Origin: SIG673 sp045660565
GTDB taxonomy: Bacteria; Bacillota; Clostridia; Oscillospirales; CAG-272
Length of the DNA stretch: 5,065 nt
Reading direction: 5' to 3'
Assembly: GCA_045660565.1 (NCBI GenBank)
Contig: JAZRDX010000088.1
Location: 1 to 5,065 of the forward strand
The notes under the pieces: model-generated
The model's input: the letters and a program-made list of their open reading frames with translations, nothing else
Database searches by the model: none
What the model was told of the DNA's origin: nothing
Translations under genes and position numbers: made by a program
Part shown: piece after piece, positions 1 through 5,065 of the stretch
Numbering within the stretch: the first letter of the stretch is position 1
Layout: the number at the start of each line of letters is the position of its first letter

Positions 1-239
1 TTCTCGACATCAAACAGCGCGAACAGGATGACAAAATAGCTTCCGAAAGAAAATCCCAGGTCGGAACGGGAGACAGAAGCGAGAGAATAAGAACCTATAA
101 CTACCCTCAGGGCAGAGTTACCGACCATAGAATAGGACTTACGCTTTATTCTCTTGAAAACTTCTTAAACGGCGACATTTCCGAAATGATAGACGCGCTT
201 ATAACTGCCGATACCGCCGAAAAGCTAAAGGAAAGCTAA
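1..239 (+). CDS. prfA: Peptide chain release factor 1 (RF1), C-terminal end, 5' partial
   Basis: RF1 recognises UAA and UAG stop codons in the ribosomal A site and triggers release of the finished protein. Only the last 78 residues and the stop codon are present; the reading frame starts at base 3. The visible part contains the conserved RF1 block GDRSERIRTYNYPQGRVTDH followed by RIGLTLYSLE and an acidic C-terminal helix (DISEMIDALI). The RTYN-PQGRVTDHRI signature is typical of RF1 and differs from the RF2 equivalent, so RF2 is unlikely. The GGQ peptidyl-hydrolysis motif and the stop-codon recognition motif lie upstream of the window and cannot be checked. The stop TAA is 2 bp before the sua5 ATG, which suggests co-transcription and probably coupled translation. 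Confidence 0.95.
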   Translation, partial: LDIKQREQDDKIASERKSQVGTGDRSERIRTYNYPQGRVTDHRIGLTLYSLENFLNGDISEMIDALITADTAEKLKES

Positions 240-241
240 AA

Positions 242-1261
242 ATGAATACCGAAATACTGTACGACATCTCTGAAGCCGATATAATAAGAGCGGCATCTCT
301 TGTTTCAAAAGGAAAGCTTGTGGCTTTTCCGACGGAAACGGTCTACGGACTTGGTGCAAACGCCCTTGACGGCGAGGCTGTAAAGCGTATTTTTCTCGCA
401 AAGGGCAGACCGCAGGACAATCCGCTTATAGTGCATATAGATAAGGCGGAAAACGCCGATAAATACGCTGTAACCGGTGAGCTTTTCAAAAGACTTTCAG
501 AAAAATTTATGCCCGGTCCTCTTACGGTTATAATGCCTAAACGTGAAAATATACCGATCGAGGTTACCGCAGGGCTTGACAGCGTCGGAATACGTGTTCC
601 GCTTTCGCTTACAGCGAGAAAGCTTATCGAGCTCTCGGGCGTACCTATTGCCGCACCGTCGGCAAATTTATCGGGAAAACCAAGCCCGACAAAGGCAAGC
701 CACGTTATAGATGATTTAAACAGCAGAGTAGAGGCTATACTGTGCGGAGACGACTGTCTCGTCGGAGTTGAATCCACCGTAGTTAAAATTACCGGAGAAA
801 ATTCGCTTGTTATATGCCGTCCCGGTGGAATTACCTACGAAATGCTTAAAACCGTTTGCGACGATGTTACTGTTGATCCTGCCGTTATCTCTAAATTTGA
901 CGGAAAACCCGTATCTCCTGGAATGAAATACCGACATTACGCGCCGAACGCTGAGGTAAACGTTTTAGTGGGAAGTGAGGAGAAAATCTTAGAATTTCTT
1001 TCGAATAAAAAGGATTTCGGAATTATCTGCTACGACGAGGACGAAAAACTGCTTTCGCTGGAAAACTCTTTTTCGCTCGGAAAAGCTGATGACTCTACAG
1101 AGCAAGCTACTAAACTTTTTGACCTGCTGCGTTACTTTGATACAGTAAAAAACATTAAGAAAATCTATGCAAGAATGCCGCTAAAAGATGGTGTAGGTCT
1201 TGCGGTCTACAACAGGCTTTTAAAAGCGGCGGGTTTTAATATTATCGAACTTAATCGTTAA
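242..1261 (+). CDS. sua5: L-threonylcarbamoyladenylate synthase, Sua5/YwlC type (two-domain)
   Basis: This enzyme makes threonylcarbamoyl-AMP from threonine, bicarbonate and ATP in the cytoplasm. The TsaBD(E) machinery then transfers the group to A37 of ANN-decoding tRNAs (t6A). At 339 aa it has the usual length of the two-domain Sua5 form and is longer than single-domain TsaC/YrdC. Residues about 10-200 form the YrdC domain: AFPTETVYGLGANA (28-41), KGRPQDNPLIVH (54-65, with the K-x-R substrate motif), MPGPLT (90-95), GIRVP (116-120), APSANLSGKPSPT (138-150), GVESTVV (175-181) and RPGGIT (193-198). The linker motif SPGMKYRHYAP (225-235), which closes over the active site in Sua5 structures, is intact. 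Residues about 236-339 are the Rossmann-like Sua5 domain, ending in the typical GLAVYNRLLKAA. The start is supported by AAGGAA at 228-233, 8 nt from the ATG and inside the end of prfA. All key motifs are present, so it should be functional. Confidence 0.96.
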   Translation: MNTEILYDISEADIIRAASLVSKGKLVAFPTETVYGLGANALDGEAVKRIFLAKGRPQDNPLIVHIDKAENADKYAVTGELFKRLSEKFMPGPLTVIMPKRENIPIEVTAGLDSVGIRVPLSLTARKLIELSGVPIAAPSANLSGKPSPTKASHVIDDLNSRVEAILCGDDCLVGVESTVVKITGENSLVICRPGGITYEMLKTVCDDVTVDPAVISKFDGKPVSPGMKYRHYAPNAEVNVLVGSEEKILEFLSNKKDFGIICYDEDEKLLSLENSFSLGKADDSTEQATKLFDLLRYFDTVKNIKKIYARMPLKDGVGLAVYNRLLKAAGFNIIELNR

Positions 1262-1394
1262 AACTTCTGTTTTTATCATTAATTCGGGGTATTATCAAAA
1301 TTATCTGTGTGGTTTACGCATAGATGTACTTTTGGCGCCGCACGATGATATAGGTTAAAAACCTCTGTTTGGGGTTACATTGAAAAATATAACT

Positions 1395-1420
1395 GTTTAC
1401 AACAATGACAATTATATAAT
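1395..1420 (+). promoter_or_regulatory. Possible sigma-A promoter upstream of the topoisomerase gene
   Basis: A perfect -10 hexamer TATAAT lies at 1415-1420, within the 263-bp gap between sua5 and the topoisomerase start. No good -35 sits at 16-18 bp: the bases there read ACTGTT or CTGTTT, and TTTACA at 1396-1401 is only 13 bp away. There is no extended -10 TG. The surrounding region is very AT-rich, so a chance TATAAT is quite possible. If real, transcription would start near 1427 and give a leader of about 100 nt containing the hairpin at 1440-1466. The rest of 1262-1482 contains no gene, RNA or clear terminator that I can recognise. Confidence 0.3.
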
Positions 1421-1439
1421 GTCGGTAACTATATATTTT

Positions 1440-1466
1440 TGCGTTTTTATCAAATAAAAACACGCA
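1440..1466 (+). repeat. Perfect inverted repeat / small hairpin in the topoisomerase leader
   Basis: GTTTTTAT (1443-1450) and ATAAAAAC (1454-1461) are perfect inverted repeats separated by the 3-nt loop CAA. The stem can be extended by TGC/GCA (1440-1442 with 1464-1466) across a 2-nt bulge (1462-1463). It is AT-rich and not followed by a run of T, so it does not look like an intrinsic terminator. It may be a weak leader hairpin or operator-like site, or a chance pairing in AT-rich DNA. Function is unknown. Confidence 0.35.
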
Positions 1467-1511
1467 TTATCAATTATCACATTTGAATTCAGAACTAAGA
1501 ATACAAAAACG

Positions 1512-1517
1512 AAAGGG
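1512..1517 (+). promoter_or_regulatory. Ribosome binding site deciding the topoisomerase start
   Basis: AAAGGG lies 7 nt upstream of the ATG at 1525, an ideal Shine-Dalgarno position. The in-frame TTG at 1483 is preceded only by AT-rich sequence (TTATCACAT) with no purine-rich site. The 14 residues between TTG and ATG do not look like a family N-terminus. This favours 1525. Confidence 0.8.
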
Positions 1518-1524
1518 CAATTCA

Positions 1525-3720
1525 ATGGCAAAAAAGAAACTACCGCTTGAAGAAGCAAACGAACCGGAGGCAGAAGCAAGACCTCAGTACATCACGGACA
1601 CGATTATAACAAACTATATGCCGTACGTAATGAGCGTTATTGTTTCAAGAGCTATCCCGGAAATTGACGGATTCAAACCGTCTCACCGTAAGCTTCTTTA
1701 CACAATGTACAAAATGGGACTTATGACCGGAGCGAGAACAAAGAGCGCAAACGTTGTAGGACGCACAATGCACTTAAATCCTCACGGAGATATGGCAATC
1801 TACGAAACCATGGTACGTCTCACAAGAGGCCACGATGCACTGCTGCATCCTTTTGTTGACTCAAAAGGTTCATTCGGTAAGCATTACTCATCGGATATGG
1901 CGTTTGCCGCCAGCCGTTACACAGAGGTTAAGCTTGACACTTTCTGTAACGAGGTTTTCCGCGGAATAGATAAGGATGCCGTTGATTTTGTACCCAACTA
2001 CGATAACACGACAGAGGAGCCGACACTGCTTCCTACATCCTTCCCGAATATTCTCGTTTCTGCAAATATGGGTATAGCTGTCGGTATGGCGAGCAAAATA
2101 TGCTCCTTTAACCTATCCGAGATATGCGACGGAACAATAATGCTCCTTAAACGTCCGTTTCTTGATGACGAAAAGCTGCTTGACGTAATCAAAGCGCCCG
2201 ATTTTTCGTGTGGCGGTTACATTATATACGATAGAGAAAAGCTTTCCGAAATTTATAAGACGGGTAAGGGTTCATTCAAGCTCCGCGCAAAATACGTATA
2301 CGACAAAGAAGAAAACTGCATCGATATTATAGAAATTCCGTATTCCACGTCAATCGAAATTATACTTAAAAATATTGCCGATCTTGTTAAAAACGGAACG
2401 GTAAAGGAAATATCCGATTTCAGAGACGAAATCGACCTTAGCGGCTTCAAGCTTACCCTCGATCTTAAAAAAGGAGTCGATCCGGATGCGCTTATGACAA
2501 AGCTCTTTAAGCTCACAAGGCTTGAAGACAGCTTTGAATGTAACTTTAACGTGCTTATTAACGGCGCTCCGAGACAGCTCGGTGTAAAGGGAATACTTGA
2601 AGAGTGGATAAAGTTCAGAATGGACTGTGTTAAGCGAGAGACTAAGTTTGAGCTTAACAAAATCAACGACAAGCTCCACCTCTTAAGAGGTCTTGCCGCA
2701 ATACTTCTTGATATCGATTTAGCAATAAAAATTATTCGCGATACCAAGCACGACAAGGATGTTGTGCCCAACCTTATGAAGGGCTTTGATATTGACGAAA
2801 TTCAGGCGGAGTACGTTGCCGATATCAAGCTGCGCGCTCTTAACAACGAGTATATAACTAACAGAATCAATGAAATATCCGAGCTTGAAAAAGAATCTAT
2901 GATGCTTTTCGAGCGTTTAAATAACGATGATAAGATTAAAGAGGTTATTATAGCACAGCTTACCGAAATAAAGAAAAAATACGGTAAAAAGCGCAAAACA
3001 GAGCTTCTTATGCCTCACGAGGTTGTAGCTTATACCCCTGAAGATAGGGTTGAAAAGTATTCCGCAAAGGTATATTTTACCGACAAGGGATATTTTAAGA
3101 AGATAAAGCTTACATCACTTCGTATGAATGACGAGCAAAGTCTTCGCGACGGAGATTTTATTATCCGCGAGGAGGACACAAATAATACCGATTACGCCAT
3201 GTTCTTTACCGACAAAGGACAGGTTTATAAAGCCAAGGTTGACGATTTCGAGCCTTGTAAAGCATCGGTTGTAGGTGATTACGTACCCACAAAGCTTGCT
3301 TTTGAGGAATCGGAGCGTATGATAGGCGGCGTCCTTATCAAGGAAAACGAGGAAAAAGGAAACTTTGTATTTATCTTTAAGAACGGAAAAGGCGTAAAAA
3401 TACCTCTTGAAAGCTATAAAACCAAGGGCTCGAGAAAGAAGCTTACAGGTGCGCTTTCAACAGACTCGCCGTGTGTTTACGTCGGATTTGAAAGAACTCC
3501 TTACGACGTTGTTCTTATTTCCGATAACGGAAGAGCACTTGCTGTAAACACCGCGGATATGCCCATTAAGACAACCAGAACGGCTGCAGGAAGCACTCTT
3601 ATGACGCTTAAAGCCAAAAGCTATGTAGCGAAAGCCGAGGAAGCCTCCGAGGAAAAGCACGGAAACGTTAAGAAAATCAAAAAGAGTATCCCGTCTCCCG
3701 GTGTACTGCTTAAAAAATAA
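1525..3720 (+). CDS. parC: Type IIA DNA topoisomerase subunit A (topoisomerase IV ParC / GyrA-like)
   Basis: This is the DNA-cleaving subunit of an ATP-dependent type II topoisomerase, which works with a GyrB/ParE-type ATPase subunit to relax or decatenate DNA. From the ATG at 1525 it is 731 aa, in the ParC size range. After an acidic N-terminus, residues about 25-490 form the breakage-reunion core: YVMSVIVSRAIPEIDGFKPSHRK (34-56), the NPHGD motif (85-89), and the catalytic tyrosine Y132 with its partner R131 in AASRYTEVKL. GIAVGMAS (183-190) carries the DNA-wedging isoleucine (I184), and EEWIKFR (359-365) enters the helical C-gate region. Residues about 509-705 are a short beta-pinwheel C-terminal domain with four recognisable blades near 514-530, 557-573, 613-628 and 661-675, followed by a lysine-rich tail. 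No canonical GyrA box (QRRGGKG) is seen, which argues against a gyrase. The position matching E. coli GyrA Ser83 is Met90, and the first His of the HPHGD motif is Asn85. No parE lies next to it in this window, so the ParC versus GyrA label is an inference; membership of the A-subunit family is certain. Confidence 0.9.
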   Translation: MAKKKLPLEEANEPEAEARPQYITDTIITNYMPYVMSVIVSRAIPEIDGFKPSHRKLLYTMYKMGLMTGARTKSANVVGRTMHLNPHGDMAIYETMVRLTRGHDALLHPFVDSKGSFGKHYSSDMAFAASRYTEVKLDTFCNEVFRGIDKDAVDFVPNYDNTTEEPTLLPTSFPNILVSANMGIAVGMASKICSFNLSEICDGTIMLLKRPFLDDEKLLDVIKAPDFSCGGYIIYDREKLSEIYKTGKGSFKLRAKYVYDKEENCIDIIEIPYSTSIEIILKNIADLVKNGTVKEISDFRDEIDLSGFKLTLDLKKGVDPDALMTKLFKLTRLEDSFECNFNVLINGAPRQLGVKGILEEWIKFRMDCVKRETKFELNKINDKLHLLRGLAAILLDIDLAIKIIRDTKHDKDVVPNLMKGFDIDEIQAEYVADIKLRALNNEYITNRINEISELEKESMMLFERLNNDDKIKEVIIAQLTEIKKKYGKKRKTELLMPHEVVAYTPEDRVEKYSAKVYFTDKGYFKKIKLTSLRMNDEQSLRDGDFIIREEDTNNTDYAMFFTDKGQVYKAKVDDFEPCKASVVGDYVPTKLAFEESERMIGGVLIKENEEKGNFVFIFKNGKGVKIPLESYKTKGSRKKLTGALSTDSPCVYVGFERTPYDVVLISDNGRALAVNTADMPIKTTRTAAGSTLMTLKAKSYVAKAEEASEEKHGNVKKIKKSIPSPGVLLKK

Positions 3721-3747
3721 GTTTTATACTTTATAAATCTAAAGCTT

Positions 3748-3753
3748 AAGGAA
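3748..3753 (+). promoter_or_regulatory. Ribosome binding site of the 39-aa membrane peptide gene
   Basis: AAGGAA lies 6 nt upstream of the ATG at 3760. This is a good Shine-Dalgarno match at normal spacing and the main evidence, with the composition of the peptide, that the short reading frame is a real gene. Confidence 0.7.
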
Positions 3754-3759
3754 AACACT

Positions 3760-3879
3760 ATGAAAAAAAATAAAAACAACGGAAGATATCCGCTTAAGGT
3801 CAGAATTATGTGCATAACCCTTGCAGCTCTTACCGTTATAGGAACTGCATCGATTCTTGTTTACATGCTGTTTTTATGA
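3760..3879 (+). CDS. Small single-pass membrane protein of unknown function (39 aa)
   Basis: A 39-codon gene with its own ribosome binding site, 39 bp after the topoisomerase stop. The first 15 residues are strongly basic (K2, K3, K5, R9, K13, R15) with MKKNKNNGRYPLK at the start. Residues 16-39 form one continuous hydrophobic stretch (for example ITLAALTVIG at 19-28, ending LVYMLFL). The positive-inside rule predicts an N-in, C-out single-pass inner-membrane protein with almost nothing outside. There is no lipobox, and a cleavable signal peptide is unlikely because no mature part would remain. The stop TGA overlaps the start of the glycosylase gene (ATGA). I do not recognise a named family and assign no function. 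It could be a genuine membrane peptide, or a leader cistron whose main job is to bring ribosomes to the glycosylase start. The composition and ribosome binding site make a chance reading frame unlikely. Confidence 0.75.
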   Translation: MKKNKNNGRYPLKVRIMCITLAALTVIGTASILVYMLFL

Positions 3880-4394
3880 TAGCTAAACGAATCGGCAGGG
3901 AAGATTATTTAAGAAATGCCGAAGAGCTTGCTCCATGGTTGCTTGGAAAAACACTTTGTCATAGGGTAGCGGGACACGTAATACGCGCTAAAATAACCGA
4001 AACAGAGTGTTATCTTGGTGAAAACGACACCGCTTGCCATGCAAGTAAAGGTAAAACCAAACGAAACGCGCCGATGTATCTCAGCGGCGGTCATCTGTAC
4101 GTTTATCTTTGCTACGGAATACACAGTCTTATTAATGTCGTTAGTGGCAAGGAAAACAGCCCGGAGGCTGTGCTGATAAGAGGCGTTGAGGGCGCGTGCG
4201 GTCCCGGAAAAGCATCAAAGCTGCTGAATATCGATACATCTCTTACCGGTACAGATATTTGTAACAGCGACGAGGTATGGATCGAAGATGACGGAGGCGC
4301 GGCTGAATATACAGTTTCAAAGCGCGTCGGAATCGACTACGCAAAGGAAGAGGACAGAAACCGTCTTTGGCGTTTTATAGCGAAAAATACATAA
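3876..4394 (+). CDS. mpg: 3-methyladenine DNA glycosylase, AAG/MPG family
   Basis: This base-excision repair enzyme flips out alkylated or deaminated purines (3-methyladenine, hypoxanthine, ethenoadenine) and hydrolyses the N-glycosidic bond. It is 172 aa from the ATG at 3876. The N-terminal LAPWLLGKTL (18-27) matches the family opening. TETECYLGENDTACH (41-55) holds the predicted catalytic Glu44, with Tyr46 and His55 matching human AAG Glu125, Tyr127 and His136. LYVYLCYG (74-81) supplies Tyr77 and the DNA-intercalating Tyr80, matching human Tyr159 and Tyr162. VLIRGVEG, then GPGKASKLLNI and the C-terminal KRVGIDYA...LWRF blocks complete the fold. All active-site residues are present. The segment between VLIR-VE and GPGK is much shorter than in the human and Bacillus-type proteins, which accounts for most of the short length. 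An upstream in-frame GTG at 3810 would add 22 residues that are only the shadow of the membrane peptide gene, so it is rejected. No Shine-Dalgarno is visible before 3876; the ATGA overlap suggests translation coupled to the upstream cistron. Confidence 0.93.
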   Translation: MIAKRIGREDYLRNAEELAPWLLGKTLCHRVAGHVIRAKITETECYLGENDTACHASKGKTKRNAPMYLSGGHLYVYLCYGIHSLINVVSGKENSPEAVLIRGVEGACGPGKASKLLNIDTSLTGTDICNSDEVWIEDDGGAAEYTVSKRVGIDYAKEEDRNRLWRFIAKNT

Positions 4395-4434
4395 ACAAAT
4401 TTAATGCCTGTTAAGTTATAAGGATACTAAATTC

Positions 4435-4440
4435 AGAAGG
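4435..4440 (+). promoter_or_regulatory. Ribosome binding site of the PHP phosphoesterase gene
   Basis: AGAAGG lies 8 nt upstream of the ATG at 4449, fixing that start. The 54-bp gap before it (4395-4448) has no hairpin-plus-T-run terminator and no convincing promoter, so read-through from the glycosylase gene is possible. Confidence 0.7.
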
Positions 4441-4448
4441 TTATCAAA

Positions 4449-5065
4449 ATGTTTCTTGCAGATTATCATACGCATACAAAATATTCCTTTGACAGCAAAG
4501 AGGATCCCGTAACACTTTGTGAAAAAGCCATAGAAAAGGGGCTTACTGAGATTGCTATAACCGACCACTATGACTGTGATTACGAGGAATACGAATATCC
4601 TGCGCCTTTTGACGCCGAAAAACGGAAAAAGGTTATTTTCGAGTTAAAAGAAAAATATGACGGAAAGCTTAATATTATCCACGGTATCGAGCTTGGTCAG
4701 CCGCACAGCTATCCGGAAATTGCTAACAAAATACTCAAAGACGGAGAGTTTGAGTTTGTAATAGGCTCGCTTCACAATATCAGAAAGCTACCCGATTTTT
4801 ACTATTTTGATTATAACAAGGTCAGGGGTAACGTTCTTCACTCAATGATCAAAAAGATGCTTGATGAATTACAAGAGGTCGCGGCCTTTGAAGGAATAGA
4901 TACGTTAGCTCATATAACGTATATCCACCGGTATATCAAAGCCGCCGGCGAAGACGTTGATTTTAAAAAATACTACACAGAATTTGAGAAACTGTATGAC
5001 TTATTGATAAAAAAGAATATTTCTCTCGAAATCAACACATCGACCGTTTGGAAGGGATACGGTTT
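4449..5065 (+). CDS. PHP-domain phosphoesterase, histidinol-phosphatase (HisJ/HisK)-like, 3' partial
   Basis: The reading frame stays open to the window edge, giving 205 complete codons and no stop. It has the metal-binding motifs of PHP phosphoesterases in order: DYHTHTKYSFDS (5-16, with H7, H9 and D15), ITDHYD (37-42, H40), HGIELG (78-83, E81), GSLHNI (106-111, H109) and LAHITY (153-158, H155). LEINTS near the end is the usual strand before the last metal-binding motif (Asp-x-His type), which lies beyond the window. Spacing and length fit the histidinol-phosphatase branch, typically about 260-290 aa, so perhaps 60-80 residues are missing. That branch removes phosphate from L-histidinol phosphate in histidine synthesis, but related PHP proteins act on other phosphoesters and no other his gene is nearby. 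The specific substrate is therefore an inference; PHP family membership is firm. Confidence 0.85.
   Translation, partial: MFLADYHTHTKYSFDSKEDPVTLCEKAIEKGLTEIAITDHYDCDYEEYEYPAPFDAEKRKKVIFELKEKYDGKLNIIHGIELGQPHSYPEIANKILKDGEFEFVIGSLHNIRKLPDFYYFDYNKVRGNVLHSMIKKMLDELQEVAAFEGIDTLAHITYIHRYIKAAGEDVDFKKYYTEFEKLYDLLIKKNISLEINTSTVWKGYG

Noticed and set aside
343..777. Minus-strand open frame of 144 codons inside sua5, and the other minus-strand frames across the window.
   Set aside because: They lie opposite strongly conserved coding genes, have no ribosome binding sites or recognisable domains, and are rich in Ser/Leu as expected of antisense shadows.
1220..1239. TTAAAA...TTTTAA inverted repeat at the end of sua5 as a terminator or site.
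   Set aside because: It lies inside conserved coding sequence, pairs only A and T, and has no T-run.
1352..1370. AGGTT-AAA-AACCT hairpin as a terminator.
   Set aside because: It has only a 5-bp stem and is followed by CTGTTTGGGG, not a T-run; it is too weak to call.
1440..1466. Inverted repeat as an intrinsic terminator for sua5.
   Set aside because: The stem is AT-rich, no T-run follows it, and it lies downstream of the candidate promoter, almost 180 bp after the sua5 stop.
1483..1524. TTG at 1483 as the topoisomerase start, adding 14 residues (745 aa).
   Set aside because: There is no ribosome binding site before 1483, whereas AAAGGG sits 7 nt before the ATG at 1525, and the extra residues do not resemble a family N-terminus.
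3810..3875. GTG at 3810 as the glycosylase start, adding 22 residues.
   Set aside because: These bases already encode the membrane peptide in another frame, the extra residues are a cysteine-rich shadow with no family similarity, and ATG 3876 begins just before the conserved domain.
1..5065. A defence system, mobile element, CRISPR array or biosynthetic cluster.
   Set aside because: All genes are core housekeeping or repair families apart from one small peptide; there are no direct-repeat arrays, transposase or integrase genes, or abrupt changes in composition.

Overview
The window looks like ordinary chromosomal DNA from a low-to-moderate GC Firmicute, most likely a class Clostridia gut lineage of the Ruminococcaceae/Oscillospirales type. 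This rests on the prfA–sua5 order, clear AAGG-type ribosome binding sites, codon choice, and a topoisomerase A subunit of a divergent type that I associate with Clostridia. No rRNA, tRNA, CRISPR array, insertion sequence or phage gene is visible. All genes are on the + strand.

Layout. Positions 1-239 hold the C-terminal end of peptide chain release factor 1 (prfA). Two bases later comes a complete two-domain Sua5/YwlC L-threonylcarbamoyladenylate synthase (242-1261). A 263-bp AT-rich gap (1262-1524, counted to the preferred start of the next gene) carries a possible promoter and a short perfect hairpin. A type IIA topoisomerase A subunit, ParC/GyrA-like, follows; its start is best placed at 1525 (731 aa), not at the upstream TTG at 1483. 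A 39-codon gene for a single-pass membrane peptide (3760-3879) comes next. Its stop overlaps by ATGA the start of an AAG/MPG-type 3-methyladenine DNA glycosylase (3876-4394, 172 aa). After a 54-bp gap, a PHP-domain phosphoesterase resembling histidinol-phosphatase starts at 4449 and runs off the window.

How the genes relate. prfA and sua5 both serve translation: RF1 terminates at UAA/UAG, and Sua5 makes the activated intermediate for t6A37 in ANN-decoding tRNAs. Their 2-bp spacing suggests one transcript. The topoisomerase, membrane peptide and glycosylase are packed tightly enough (39-bp gap, then 4-bp overlap) to be co-transcribed, joining a DNA topology enzyme with a base-excision repair enzyme. 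The PHP gene has its own strong ribosome binding site and may or may not belong to that unit.

I found no convincing new system. The points most worth a second look are the non-canonical quinolone-region residues and short C-terminal domain of the topoisomerase subunit, the small membrane peptide wedged between two DNA enzymes, the apparent dependence of the glycosylase start on translation of that peptide, and a shortened internal loop in the glycosylase.
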